From NCBI GenBank assembly GCA_031268065.1, contig JAIRXX010000164.1, positions 1 through 6,072 on the forward strand: 6,072 bases of DNA, given 5' to 3'. Origin of the DNA: Propionibacteriaceae bacterium (GTDB lineage: Bacteria > Actinomycetota > Actinomycetes > Propionibacteriales > Propionibacteriaceae). The notes beneath the pieces were generated by a model. It made no database searches, was not told where the DNA came from, and saw nothing but the letters and a program-made list of their open reading frames with translations. Both the position numbers and the translations under genes were made by a program. Positions 1 to 6,072 of this stretch are shown here, piece by piece. The number at the start of each line of letters is the position of its first letter. The stretch's first letter is position 1.

Positions 1-1501
1 CACCGGTGGTTGGATCGTGGAAAACCAATTCCTCCGCCGCCCTGCCACCGAGCAGATAGGCCAACTGGTCGAGCAATTCGCCCCTGGTGGTGGAGTATTT
101 GTCGGCGTCCGGCATCACCATCGTGTATCCCAGCGCCCGGCCCCTGGGCAGGATCGTCACCTTCTGCACCGGGTCGGTGCCCGGCATGGCGGCGGCCACC
201 AAAGCATGGCCGCTCTCGTGGTAGGCGGTGACGAGCAATTCCTTCTCGTCCATCACCCTGGTGCGTTTCTGCGGTCCGGCGACCACCCGGTCGATGGCCT
301 CGTCCAATTGGGCCTTGCCGATGAGTTGCAAGTTGCTGCGGGCGGTCAGCAGCGCCGCCTCGTTCAACACGTTGGCCAGATCGGCGCCAGTGAAGCCGGG
401 GGTGCGCTTGGCGACAGATTCCAAATCGGTGTCCGGAGCCAGCGGCTTATTCGCGCCGTGGATGCGCAGTATTTGGTAGCGGCCCTTGATGTCGGGCGCC
501 TCCACTGAAATCTGCCGGTCGAAACGGCCTGGGCGCAACAGCGCCGGATCGAGGACGTCGGGGCGGTTGGTGGCCGCGATCAGCACCACTCCGCCATTCA
601 TGTCGAAGCCGTCCATCTCCACCAGCAATTGGTTCAGCGTTTGCTCCCGCTCGTCATGCCCGCCGCCCATGCCAGCGCCGCGATGCCTGCCCACCGCGTC
701 TATCTCGTCGATGAAGATGATCGCCGGGGCGGCTTCCTTGGCCTGCTCGAAGAGGTCGCGCACCCGTGAAGCGCCGACGCCGACGAACATCTCCACGAAA
801 TCCGAGCCGGAAATGGAGAAGAACGGCACCCCGGCCTCACCGGCGACGGCCCGGGCCAGCAGGGTTTTGCCGGTGCCGGGGGGGCCGTAGAGCAGCACAC
901 CTTTGGGAATCTTCGCGCCGACCGCTTGGAATTTGGCCGGTTCGGAGAGGAATTCGCGGATTTCCTGCAATTCCTCAATGGCCTCGTCGCACCCGGCAAC
1001 GTCGGCGAAAGTCGTCTTCGGGGTGTCCTTGGAGGCCAGTTTGGCTTTGGATTTGCCGAAGCCAAGCACCCGGTTCCCCCCGCCCTGCACGTTGTTGAGC
1101 ATGAAGAAGAACAGCACCGCGATCACGATGAAAGGCACCACGCTGAACAGGAAGGTGCTCCAGATCGACGGCTGCGGGTTCTCGCCCTTCCAAGTGTCCA
1201 GCGTTCCCTGGGCAACACGCTCGTTCAAACGCTGCACCAGCGATCCGCTCTGCGACTGCACCCAGACCGAGCGAATCTTCTGCGGGGGGTTCGCCTTGGT
1301 TTCGACGCGGATCGTCTGCTCGCCATCGGTGATGACCACCTCTTTAAGCGCAGTGGTGCCGTTGATCAGCGAGACCACATCAGAAGTGGGCTTTTCGGTG
1401 TAACCACCCGAATTGGTGATGAGCGAGGTGATCACAAAAAAGAGCACCATCGCCACGCCGATGAGCAGCAGCGGGGATCGCCAGAGTCGGTTCTTCTTCA
1501 T
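1..1501 (-). CDS. ftsH: ATP-dependent zinc metalloprotease FtsH, N-terminal 500 residues (3' end beyond the window)
   Basis: FtsH is a membrane-anchored AAA+ protease that unfolds and degrades misassembled membrane proteins and some regulators. Visible in order: a short basic N-terminus; a first membrane segment (about 10-28); an extracytoplasmic domain (about 29-112); a second membrane segment (about 113-135); then the AAA+ module with Walker A GPPGTGKT (206-213), pore loop MFVG (238-241), Walker B IIFIDE (261-266) and the second region of homology RPGRFDR (323-329), whose R326 and R329 are the likely arginine fingers. The M41 peptidase zinc site HESGH is at 428-432. The third zinc ligand and the C-terminal tail lie outside the window, so completeness cannot be judged. 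The ATG at 1501 is chosen because AAAGG sits 6 nt upstream and a basic residue run precedes the first membrane segment. It lies 148 nt after hpt on the same strand. Every visible key residue is intact. Identity is certain; activity is inferred from the motifs. Confidence 0.97.
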   Translation of the reverse strand, partial: MKKNRLWRSPLLLIGVAMVLFFVITSLITNSGGYTEKPTSDVVSLINGTTALKEVVITDGEQTIRVETKANPPQKIRSVWVQSQSGSLVQRLNERVAQGTLDTWKGENPQPSIWSTFLFSVVPFIVIAVLFFFMLNNVQGGGNRVLGFGKSKAKLASKDTPKTTFADVAGCDEAIEELQEIREFLSEPAKFQAVGAKIPKGVLLYGPPGTGKTLLARAVAGEAGVPFFSISGSDFVEMFVGVGASRVRDLFEQAKEAAPAIIFIDEIDAVGRHRGAGMGGGHDEREQTLNQLLVEMDGFDMNGGVVLIAATNRPDVLDPALLRPGRFDRQISVEAPDIKGRYQILRIHGANKPLAPDTDLESVAKRTPGFTGADLANVLNEAALLTARSNLQLIGKAQLDEAIDRVVAGPQKRTRVMDEKELLVTAYHESGHALVAAAMPGTDPVQKVTILPRGRALGYTMVMPDADKYSTTRGELLDQLAYLLGGRAAEELVFHDPTTG

Positions 1502-1507
1502 CGCCTA

Positions 1508-1512
1508 CCTTT
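1508..1512 (-). promoter_or_regulatory. Ribosome binding site of ftsH
   Basis: On the leftward strand AAAGG lies 6 nt before the ATG at 1501. It is one of the two clear Shine-Dalgarno matches in the window and fixes the ftsH start. A second TAGG lies even closer to the ATG. Confidence 0.7.
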
Positions 1513-1533
1513 TAGACACGGCCAGATTCAGCA

Positions 1534-1539
1534 AGTCTA
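1534..1539 (-). promoter_or_regulatory. Possible -10 element of an ftsH promoter
   Basis: The leftward strand reads TAGACT here, matching TATAAT at four of six positions. It is placed so that transcription would begin about 25 nt before the ftsH ATG. No good -35 hexamer is visible at 16-18 nt spacing. The 148-nt gap after hpt makes a separate ftsH promoter reasonable, but this element is a guess from sequence alone. Confidence 0.22.
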
Positions 1540-1565
1540 GTGTGTCGCGGCGCTCAAAACTTTTA

Positions 1566-1644
1566 CCGGCCAGCCAAGTCTCAACAGCCCAGGGTGTCCG
1601 AAGCGTTGCGGCCCAGGCGTCTCGCCCGTCCGCCAGCTGGCCGG
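1566..1644 (-). repeat. 9-bp inverted repeat spanning the hpt-ftsH gap
   Basis: CCGGCCAGC (1566-1574) and GCTGGCCGG (1636-1644) are perfect reverse complements separated by 61 nt. In the leftward transcript the stem would begin 5 nt after the hpt stop codon, enclose a GC-rich stretch with shorter internal stems, and be followed directly by TAAAAGTTTT. The right arm overlaps a 10-bp palindrome, GCCAGCTGGC (1632-1641). This could be a structured leader, an mRNA-stabilising 3' end or a weak terminator; the loop is long and there is no proper U-run, so the role is open. Confidence 0.35.
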
Positions 1645-1649
1645 GAGCG

Positions 1650-2201
1650 TCAATTGTAAACAGCCGGGGAGAGGATTCCAACGTCGGTCAAGTTGCGGTA
1701 GCGCCCGGCGTAGTCCAGGCCGTATCCGACGACGAACTGGTTTTCGATGTCGAAACCCACATAGGCGATGTCCAACTCCACCTGGGCTGCGGCAGGTTTG
1801 CGGAACATCGTCATTATCTGCAGGCTGGCCGGTTCGCGGGTGGCGAGATTTTGCATCAGGTAGCTCAAGGTCAACCCGGTGTCGATGATGTCCTCCACCA
1901 CGAGGACATGCCTACCGGCGAGGTGGGCATTCAAGTCCTTGAGAATGCGGACCACGCCTGAGGTCTGCGTTCCGGAGCCGTAGGAGGAGACCGCCATCCA
2001 GTCCATCTCGCAGTGAATCTTCAACGCCCGAGACAGATCGGCGACGACCATCACCGCGCCGTTGAGCACCCCGACCAGCAGGGGGTTTTTGTCGGCGTAG
2101 TCGCGGTCAATCTCAGCGGCCAATTCCCCCAGCCGGGCGGCGATTTCTTCTTTGGTGTAGAGAACTTTGGTCAGATCGTTAATGATGTCAGCAGAATCCA
2201 C
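1650..2201 (-). CDS. hpt: Hypoxanthine(-guanine) phosphoribosyltransferase
   Basis: This purine salvage enzyme joins hypoxanthine or guanine to PRPP, giving IMP or GMP plus pyrophosphate in the cytoplasm. The 183-residue length is normal for bacterial Hpt. The type I phosphoribosyltransferase signature VLVVEDIIDTGLT is at 99-111, with the acidic pair E103/D104 and D107 as the general-base region. The pyrophosphate loop LNG is at 46-48, the mobile catalytic loop with the Ser-Tyr-Gly motif at 73-75, and the C-terminal purine and metal region FVVGYGLDYAGRYRNL at 156-171, including D163. The start is GTG at 2201: an in-frame TAA lies only 9 nt upstream and no other start fits. The Shine-Dalgarno match is poor. 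The tilS stop ends 17 nt upstream, so the two are very likely cotranscribed, an arrangement found widely in Gram-positive bacteria. Guanine versus hypoxanthine preference cannot be read from the sequence. Confidence 0.96.
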   Translation of the reverse strand: MDSADIINDLTKVLYTKEEIAARLGELAAEIDRDYADKNPLLVGVLNGAVMVVADLSRALKIHCEMDWMAVSSYGSGTQTSGVVRILKDLNAHLAGRHVLVVEDIIDTGLTLSYLMQNLATREPASLQIMTMFRKPAAAQVELDIAYVGFDIENQFVVGYGLDYAGRYRNLTDVGILSPAVYN

Positions 2202-2218
2202 ACACTGATGTTAGCCGC

Positions 2219-3157
2219 TCAGCCGGCCACACAGTTCAACTGTCCGTCCTGGCGGTGTACCCGCAAGCCTGGGACAGCGACAAATTTTTGGCCGTGCCAG
2301 TCGGTGACCAAGGCGTCCACCGCAAGCAGGTGGACGCTGCCCAGCTCCGTGCTGCCATTTTCGCGCAGCCAATCGCGGATGACGCGCAGCCGGATGGCCG
2401 GGTCCAGTTGGCTGAGCGCGGCGGCATCCATGCCGAGCTTCCATTGCCCGGCCAGGGCGTCCAGGCAGTCGGCGTCGGCGCGGGCAGATTCGGCGGTGCG
2501 GGCCAGCGCCTCGGCCACGCCGGGGCCTAGCTCTTCCTCCAGCACCGGCAGCACTTGGTGGCGGACGCGGGCACGGGTGAACCGGCGCTCGGCGTTTTGC
2601 GGATCGTCCCACCACTCCAGCGCGAGTTCCGCGCAGGCCTGCCGGGTGACTGCGCGGCGAATCGAGAGCAATGGGCGGCGGAAAGGCCCGCGCGCCGGCG
2701 GCATACCCGCCAACGACCGGATGCCCGATCCCCTGGCCAGGCCCAGCAGCACGGTCTCGGCCTGGTCGTCAAGGGTGTGGCCGAGCAGGACGATCTCAGC
2801 TGGCCCAGCGGCGGCTTGCAGTGCGTCGTAGCGGGCCTGCCTGGCGGCAGCCTCAATGCCGACGCCGCTGGCATCCACCTGCACCGAGACGATCTGCGTA
2901 GCGATTTCCTGGGTCCACAGCCGTTCCGCCGCAAGCTCGGCGATCCGCCCAGATCCTTGCTGCAGCCCGTGGTCCACCACGACGGCACGCACGCCCAGCC
3001 CGCGCCGTTTCCCCATGATCGCGGCAGCCGCCGCCAACGCCGTCGAGTCCGCCCCACCGGAGCAGGCGACGAGCATCCCAGCCGACGCCATCGCCGCCAC
3101 GGCTTGAACGAGCTGCAAAGTGGCTGGGCCGAGGGCTTTCCTGGTCATTGGGAACAC
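2219..3157 (-). CDS. tilS: tRNA(Ile)-lysidine synthase TilS
   Basis: TilS uses ATP and lysine to convert C34 of tRNA-Ile(CAU) to lysidine, so that the tRNA reads AUA and is charged with isoleucine; this is normally essential. The N-terminal PP-loop ATPase domain carries the signature SGGADS (33-38), then VDHGLQ (61-66), the segment EAAARQARYDAL (102-113), and GHTLDDQAET (126-135) leading into the LARGSGIRSLAGM stretch (140-152). A DDPQN...RVRHQVLP block (184-204) ends the core. At 312 residues it is of the short actinobacterial type, close to the roughly 320-residue mycobacterial MesJ and lacking the longer C-terminal part of E. coli TilS. Two starts compete: GTG at 3157 (used for this numbering) and ATG at 3148, three codons later. 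The ATG may be the better choice because a 16-codon open frame ends in an ATGA overlap with it. It lies 37 nt after the zincin gene (46 nt from the ATG) and 17 nt before hpt. Confidence 0.95.
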   Translation of the reverse strand: MFPMTRKALGPATLQLVQAVAAMASAGMLVACSGGADSTALAAAAAIMGKRRGLGVRAVVVDHGLQQGSGRIAELAAERLWTQEIATQIVSVQVDASGVGIEAAARQARYDALQAAAGPAEIVLLGHTLDDQAETVLLGLARGSGIRSLAGMPPARGPFRRPLLSIRRAVTRQACAELALEWWDDPQNAERRFTRARVRHQVLPVLEEELGPGVAEALARTAESARADADCLDALAGQWKLGMDAAALSQLDPAIRLRVIRDWLRENGSTELGSVHLLAVDALVTDWHGQKFVAVPGLRVHRQDGQLNCVAG

Positions 3158-3195
3158 CGCCCGGCCCAGCTGCCGATCCCAGTCGCGGGACGCAT
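3145..3195 (-). CDS. Possible 16-codon linking open frame between the zincin gene and tilS
   Basis: The zincin stop codon TGA (3197-3195) shares its A with an ATG (3195-3193). That frame stays open for 16 codons (MRPATGIGSWAGRCSQ) and ends in a TGA (3147-3145) that overlaps the internal tilS ATG (3148-3146) as ATGA. Read literally, ribosomes finishing the zincin could restart here and be handed to tilS. No good Shine-Dalgarno sequence precedes it, the peptide resembles nothing I know, and an open frame of this length is common by chance in GC-rich DNA. It is better seen as a possible coupling device than as a gene with a peptide product. Confidence 0.2.
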   Translation of the reverse strand: MRPATGIGSWAGRCSQ

Positions 3196-4175
3196 CAGCC
3201 GTGAACCCGTTCCACCCACTCGCCGGGGTGGTGGATTTCGCGCATGGACGGCAGCAGCCCGGGAGCGGAGAAGGCGGCGTTCAACCCGCTGACGGACACC
3301 TTTTCGATGACTTCGCGGCAGAAAGCCGCCCCGTCGCGGTATTGGGCGAGTTTGAGGTCGTTGCCGAGGAGTTTTCCGATCAACGACGCCCAGCCGCGCC
3401 GGTCGCGCCGGGATTCAAACGCCCGCCGGATGATCGGCAGCGTCGGTAGCACTGTGGTGCCCACCCGGTCCATCATCACGTCGGCATGGCCTTCCATCAG
3501 CGACATCACCGCGCTGGCCGCGTCGAAATTGGCCCGCTGCCGCTCGGTGAATACCACGTCGAGGATCGACGCGCCCTCGGTGGACGGCTTCGGCCAAGAG
3601 ACGCCGCCTTCGTCGTCCAGCATTGCCTGGACCAGGGTGAGAATGTGGTCGCGCAGCCAGGGCGCGTGGCCGAATTGGAAGCGGTGCGTTTCCTCGTGCA
3701 GGCACACCCACAGCCGGAAATCATCTGGATTGGCCATCAGCTCGTGCTCGACCTCGTAGATGTTGGGGGCGATCAGCAGCAGCCGGGCTTGCGCGGAGAA
3801 GGGGTCGAATTGGCCCAGAACCCGCGTGGAAACCGCAGCGAGCGCCGCCCCGAGCTGCACGCCGCGCGTTGTGCCTCTGAGTCGTTCCAGCCGGTTCTTC
3901 GGCGCGGCGTCGGCGCCAAGTTTGCGCCCAATCACATCGCCAGACGCGGCGCAGGCGGCGGTCCAACTCGCCCGGTCCAAGACCAGCACAGTCGAGTCCG
4001 CCCCTTTTGAGAGTTCGGTGACTTCGGCGACATGCTCGGTCGCCGCGGCCGCTGCCTGTTTTATCGAGGCCACCAGCTCTGCTATTTCCGCAGCGGGCAG
4101 CCGCCTGCCCGGAGGCACCAGTCCGCGTCCGACTTTGGCGGCGCGTTCCCAATCGATGAAGCCGATATCTTCCAC
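3195..4175 (-). CDS. DUF2342 (zincin-like) putative zinc metalloprotease, 'coenzyme F420 biosynthesis associated' group
   Basis: The function is not established. The 326-residue protein carries a zincin motif HEETH at 160-164 inside LWVCLHEETHRFQFGHAPWL (155-174), and a second conserved block MEGHADVMMD at 227-236. H160 and H164 with E161 form a plausible zinc and catalytic set; E228 or D232 could supply the third ligand, which is inference. This pairing is typical of the actinobacterial DUF2342/Zincin_2 family. One branch has been labelled F420-biosynthesis associated from co-occurrence across genomes, not from biochemistry. No signal peptide or membrane segment is evident, so it is probably cytoplasmic. 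The start is GTG at 4175: an in-frame TAG lies 9 nt upstream, leaving no longer option. The start codon sits in the loop of a possible hairpin (4161-4198). It lies 56 nt after dacB and 37 nt before tilS, the same position as the mycobacterial homologue, which argues for a conserved housekeeping link. Confidence 0.85.
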   Translation of the reverse strand: MEDIGFIDWERAAKVGRGLVPPGRRLPAAEIAELVASIKQAAAAATEHVAEVTELSKGADSTVLVLDRASWTAACAASGDVIGRKLGADAAPKNRLERLRGTTRGVQLGAALAAVSTRVLGQFDPFSAQARLLLIAPNIYEVEHELMANPDDFRLWVCLHEETHRFQFGHAPWLRDHILTLVQAMLDDEGGVSWPKPSTEGASILDVVFTERQRANFDAASAVMSLMEGHADVMMDRVGTTVLPTLPIIRRAFESRRDRRGWASLIGKLLGNDLKLAQYRDGAAFCREVIEKVSVSGLNAAFSAPGLLPSMREIHHPGEWVERVHG

Positions 4176-4198
4176 ACGGCCACTCTACCGATATCGGC
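4161..4198 (-). promoter_or_regulatory. Inverted repeat enclosing the zincin start codon
   Basis: GCCGATATC (4161-4169) and GATATCGGC (4190-4198) are perfect reverse complements, giving a 9-bp stem with a 20-nt loop in the leftward transcript. The loop holds the GTG start (4175-4173) and the region where a Shine-Dalgarno sequence would lie. The right arm is part of a 10-bp palindrome CCGATATCGG (4188-4197). This could control translation initiation or serve as a dyad binding site. The left arm is coding (codons 3-5, D-I-G), so part of the symmetry may be accidental. Confidence 0.35.
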
Positions 4199-4231
4199 GC
4201 GCGGACCGCGCCCGCACGCTCTGCTCGCGGC

Positions 4232-5560
4232 TCAGCGGCAGCCACAGGATGCGATGGCCGCCGCCGTCCGGTCCAGCCAGTTGTACGCGCGGGTGCGCTG
4301 GCCGTTGGTCTGGTTCGCAATGGCCGCGAAGCTCAAGACCGCCCCGTCGCTGGTCGTCAGCCACCCGGCGAGCGAGGCGACGTCGCGCAGCGTCCCGGTC
4401 TTGGCGTGGACGGCGCCGACGCCTGCCTGCTCCGATTTGTCGTCGAATCGTTTCTTCAGCGTGCCGCTCTCCCCAGCGGTGGGCATACCGGACAGCACCG
4501 AGGCGTAGCGGGCGTCGGCGAGGGCCAGCTGGACGCTCTTGGCCAGCACCAGGGCGCTCACCCGCACTTTCGCAGACAGCCCGCTCCCGCCGTCCATGAC
4601 CATCTTCGACTCCCAGAGCTTATTGGCCTTGAGCCAGTTGGTCAGCGCCTTCGACCCGCCGTCAAAGCTGGGCTTGCCGCCGGCCGCCTTCCCCAGGTGG
4701 CGCAGCATCACTTCGGCGGAGACGTTGTGCGAATTGCGGATGGTGTAGCTGACGATCGTTTCCAGCGGGGCAGAACTGACGACGGCGAGCTGCTCGGCGT
4801 TGGATTTGGCTTTTTCGGAACGGATGACGCTGACTTTGATGCCTTCGGCACGCAGTTTTTCCGCGAATAGTTGCGCGGCGTGTTTCGCGGGGTCTGGGGC
4901 GGCGACGTAGGTGCTGACCGCGCCGGAGTCAACCATCAATGCGCTGATCCGGGGGGTGCTTGATTTCCAACTCGATTTCCAATTCGGACTCCATTCCGGG
5001 CCGCTGAACAATGAGTCGTCGTAGCCCAAGGCCACGCTCTTCTTCCCCGCCGCCTTCAGCCAGGCCGCAGTCTGGGTGGCCAAGTCGCCCAGCCAGGCGG
5101 GTTTGGCCGCTGATTTCGACTTTTTGCTCGTCAGCAGGGGGTCGCCGCCACCGACCAAGACGATTCCCTTTGCGGAGCGGACAACCTTGGTTTGGAAAGT
5201 GGCAGTCGGGCCGAGAGTGTCGATAGCGGCCAAAGTGGTGAGAATTTTGACTGTGGACGCCGGGACCATCGGCTTGTTTTTGGAGCTGAGCAAAACTTCC
5301 CCGTTCGGATCAAGCACGACTACCGAAGTGGAACCCAGCCCTTTGCTTGGTACTTTTCGCACCGCTTTGGCCAATTTGTCCGGATCGGGCAAGATCGGCT
5401 CTGGATCAGGCTGCTGGACGACGGTGACTGTCTCTGTTGTCGATTCAGGCGTTGGGGAGAGCGCTTGCGGGGGGACGGAGGGGGTTTGCAGCGAGCAGGA
5501 GGCCAACGCGACGGCGCTCGCCAGCGTCAGCGAACAGCTGAGCACGCGGCGGGCGTTCAC
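4232..5560 (-). CDS. dacB: D-alanyl-D-alanine carboxypeptidase/endopeptidase (PBP4-like, peptidase S13), predicted lipoprotein
   Basis: This penicillin-binding protein trims or cleaves peptidoglycan cross-bridges outside the membrane. The three active-site motifs are present: SxxK as STVK (102-105, S102 nucleophile), SxN as SHN (277-279) and KTG (387-389). The block DGGSGLS (323-329) is where S13 enzymes usually have DGSGLS; here the first aspartate is followed by two glycines. The N-terminus MNARR, a hydrophobic stretch and the lipobox LASC (19-22) predict lipid attachment at C22, followed by a Pro/Ser/Thr-rich tether (about 25-58). Two cysteines close the protein (C439, C441). At 442 residues it is slightly shorter than E. 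coli DacB. GTG at 5560 is chosen because AAAGGAG lies 4 nt upstream and the basic residues are needed for export; a GTG five codons later would remove them. It diverges from ppa and leads the leftward gene group. The S13 assignment is secure; carboxypeptidase versus endopeptidase preference is not readable. Confidence 0.93.
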   Translation of the reverse strand: MNARRVLSCSLTLASAVALASCSLQTPSVPPQALSPTPESTTETVTVVQQPDPEPILPDPDKLAKAVRKVPSKGLGSTSVVVLDPNGEVLLSSKNKPMVPASTVKILTTLAAIDTLGPTATFQTKVVRSAKGIVLVGGGDPLLTSKKSKSAAKPAWLGDLATQTAAWLKAAGKKSVALGYDDSLFSGPEWSPNWKSSWKSSTPRISALMVDSGAVSTYVAAPDPAKHAAQLFAEKLRAEGIKVSVIRSEKAKSNAEQLAVVSSAPLETIVSYTIRNSHNVSAEVMLRHLGKAAGGKPSFDGGSKALTNWLKANKLWESKMVMDGGSGLSAKVRVSALVLAKSVQLALADARYASVLSGMPTAGESGTLKKRFDDKSEQAGVGAVHAKTGTLRDVASLAGWLTTSDGAVLSFAAIANQTNGQRTRAYNWLDRTAAAIASCGCR

Positions 5561-5564
5561 GCGG

Positions 5565-5571
5565 CTCCTTT
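5565..5571 (-). promoter_or_regulatory. Ribosome binding site of dacB
   Basis: The leftward strand reads AAAGGAG, a strong Shine-Dalgarno match, with 4 nt (CCGC) before the GTG at 5560. The spacing is slightly short but decides this start over the GTG five codons downstream. Confidence 0.75.
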
Positions 5572-5591
5572 CGATTGGCTTTCCGATAGCG

Positions 5592-5621
5592 ATAGTCTTT
5601 CAGCTGGCAGGCTCCCACCAA
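5592..5621 (-). promoter_or_regulatory. Possible dacB promoter
   Basis: On the leftward strand TTGGTG (5621-5616) and GACTAT (5597-5592) are separated by 18 nt, each matching the standard hexamers at only three positions. Transcription would start about 25 nt before the dacB GTG. The -10-like hexamer overlaps a tandem hexamer, CTATCG twice (5595-5584). The placement is sensible but the matches are poor. Confidence 0.2.
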
Positions 5622-5785
5622 GTGTCATGGTTACGCAAGGCCCCACCGCCTCGCGGGACCGTAAACACAGGCCGAGGATACAAACCGACGCAAGAAGGAT
5701 ACCGAGCGCGACTCGCTCAGCGAAGTCTCGTCCACCGGGGGCGCCAGCTCCAGCTAACCGCGACAGAGAGGCAACGGTTCACAAA

Positions 5786-6072
5786 ATGGCTTACCAGTCG
5801 TTCGCAAAGCCGCATATGGCGCCCGCGCTGCAATTCGAGGTGACTATCGAGATTCCCAAGGGCACCAAGAACAAATACGAGATGGATCACCACACCGGCC
5901 GCATACGCCTCGACCGCACCCTTTTCACCGCCACCCAATATCCCAACGACTACGGGTTCATCGAAGGGACGCTGGGACAGGACGGCGATCCGCTCGACGC
6001 TATGGTTTTGGTGCCGGAGGCGACTTTCCCCGGCGCGTTGATCGCCTGCCGGGCTATCGGAATGTTCCGGAT
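5786..6072 (+). CDS. ppa: Inorganic pyrophosphatase, family I, N-terminal 95 residues (3' end beyond the window)
   Basis: This soluble enzyme hydrolyses pyrophosphate to two phosphates and so drives nucleotide, tRNA and polymer synthesis forward. The family signature DGDPLD is at 66-71, with D66, D68 and D71 as metal ligands. [16 protein letters not shown] (19-34) supplies E22, K30 and E32, and LDR (42-44) and YPNDYGFI (52-59) give R44 and Y56, all at the positions expected from E. coli Ppa. The sequence closely follows mycobacterial Ppa as I recall it, but that protein starts at the equivalent of L15 (MQFDV), so this reading has a 14-residue N-terminal addition. ATG at 5786 is the first start in frame; ATG at 5816 (M11) is the alternative. 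Neither has a good ribosome binding site: AGAGAGG at 5765-5771 is 14 nt from the first. It diverges from dacB. Family certain; start uncertain. Confidence 0.95.
   Translation, partial: MAYQSFAKPHMAPALQFEVTIEIPKGTKNKYEMDHHTGRIRLDRTLFTATQYPNDYGFIEGTLGQDGDPLDAMVLVPEATFPGALIACRAIGMFR

Larger units (their letters stand above)
5561..5785. other. Divergent intergenic region between dacB and ppa
   Basis: This 225-nt gap must hold the promoters of both divergent genes. Apart from the dacB ribosome binding site and the weak dacB promoter candidate I see no clear site. For ppa, GGATAC at 5676-5681 is a possible -10 core but lacks a matching -35. An imperfect hairpin GACTCGCT/AGCGAAGTC (5710-5727) has too small a loop to be convincing. 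An open frame on the rightward strand crosses the gap, but it is continuous with a reading frame antisense to dacB and does not look like a protein. Confidence 0.6.

Noticed and set aside
17..1540. Several rightward open frames opposite ftsH (for example 17-508 and 926-1540)
   Set aside because: They are shadows of the ftsH reading frame, which shows every expected FtsH motif without interruption.
1556..1564. AAAACTTTT as an operator half-site or U-run
   Set aside because: It is a short low-complexity near-palindrome, interrupted as a U-run by the A tract, and does not meet terminator criteria alone.
1413..1961. A 182-codon rightward open frame across the ftsH start, the gap and hpt
   Set aside because: It is antisense to two certain genes, has no ribosome binding site that I can see and shows no domain; it mirrors the hpt codon pattern.
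4199..4211. GC-rich hairpin GCGCG/CGCGC as a terminator after dacB
   Set aside because: The stem is only 5 bp with a 3-nt loop and no U-run follows on the leftward transcript, so it is not a convincing intrinsic terminator.
5710..5727. Imperfect palindrome GACTCGCTCAGCGAAGTC as an operator or hairpin
   Set aside because: One arm has an extra base and the loop would be too small for a stable hairpin; no second copy is visible elsewhere in the gap.
5076..5843. A 255-codon rightward open frame that overlaps the dacB N-terminus and crosses the dacB-ppa gap
   Set aside because: It is antisense to a well-supported dacB, its protein is rich in Ser/Thr/Pro/Arg without any recognisable motif, and it runs into ppa in another frame. 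GC-rich DNA opens such frames routinely.
1..6072. CRISPR array, insertion sequence, tRNA or rRNA gene, toxin-antitoxin or defence system
   Set aside because: No direct-repeat array, terminal inverted repeats with a transposase, RNA-gene features or defence-type domains were seen; coding is dense and all but one gene belong to well-characterised housekeeping families.

Overview
The window looks like ordinary chromosomal DNA from a high-GC Gram-positive bacterium (Actinomycetota). The evidence is high GC, frequent GTG starts (hpt, tilS, the zincin gene and dacB all begin with GTG), protein sequences that read as actinobacterial family members, and gene order. As I recall, Mycobacterium tuberculosis carries ppa / dacB / a DUF2342 zincin gene / mesJ(tilS) / hpt in the same order and orientation, with ftsH further along. 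I cannot name a genus.

Layout, right to left along the leftward strand: dacB (lipoprotein-type D-Ala-D-Ala carboxypeptidase/endopeptidase, 5560-4232), a DUF2342-type putative zinc metalloprotease of the 'coenzyme F420 biosynthesis associated' group (4175-3195), tilS (tRNA-Ile lysidine synthase, 3157-2219), hpt (hypoxanthine phosphoribosyltransferase, 2201-1650), and the first 500 codons of ftsH (1501 to the left edge). The gaps are 56, 37, 17 and 148 nt, so dacB to hpt could be one transcript, and ftsH probably also has its own promoter. At the right end the divergent gene ppa (family I inorganic pyrophosphatase) starts at 5786 and runs off the window. The 225-nt gap between dacB and ppa should hold divergent promoters.

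Functionally these are housekeeping genes: cell-wall trimming (DacB), decoding of AUA codons (TilS), purine salvage (Hpt), membrane protein quality control (FtsH) and pyrophosphate removal (Ppa). Hpt releases pyrophosphate when it makes IMP/GMP, and TilS releases AMP and pyrophosphate, so Ppa fits metabolically with both. The one protein of unknown function is the DUF2342 zincin.

I found no mobile element, CRISPR array, tRNA, rRNA or toxin system, and no convincing new system. The items most worth a second look are small: a 16-codon open frame that joins the zincin stop codon to an internal tilS ATG by two stop/start overlaps; a 9-bp inverted repeat that puts the zincin start codon in a hairpin loop; a long-range inverted repeat in the hpt-ftsH gap; and the start-codon ambiguity of ppa.
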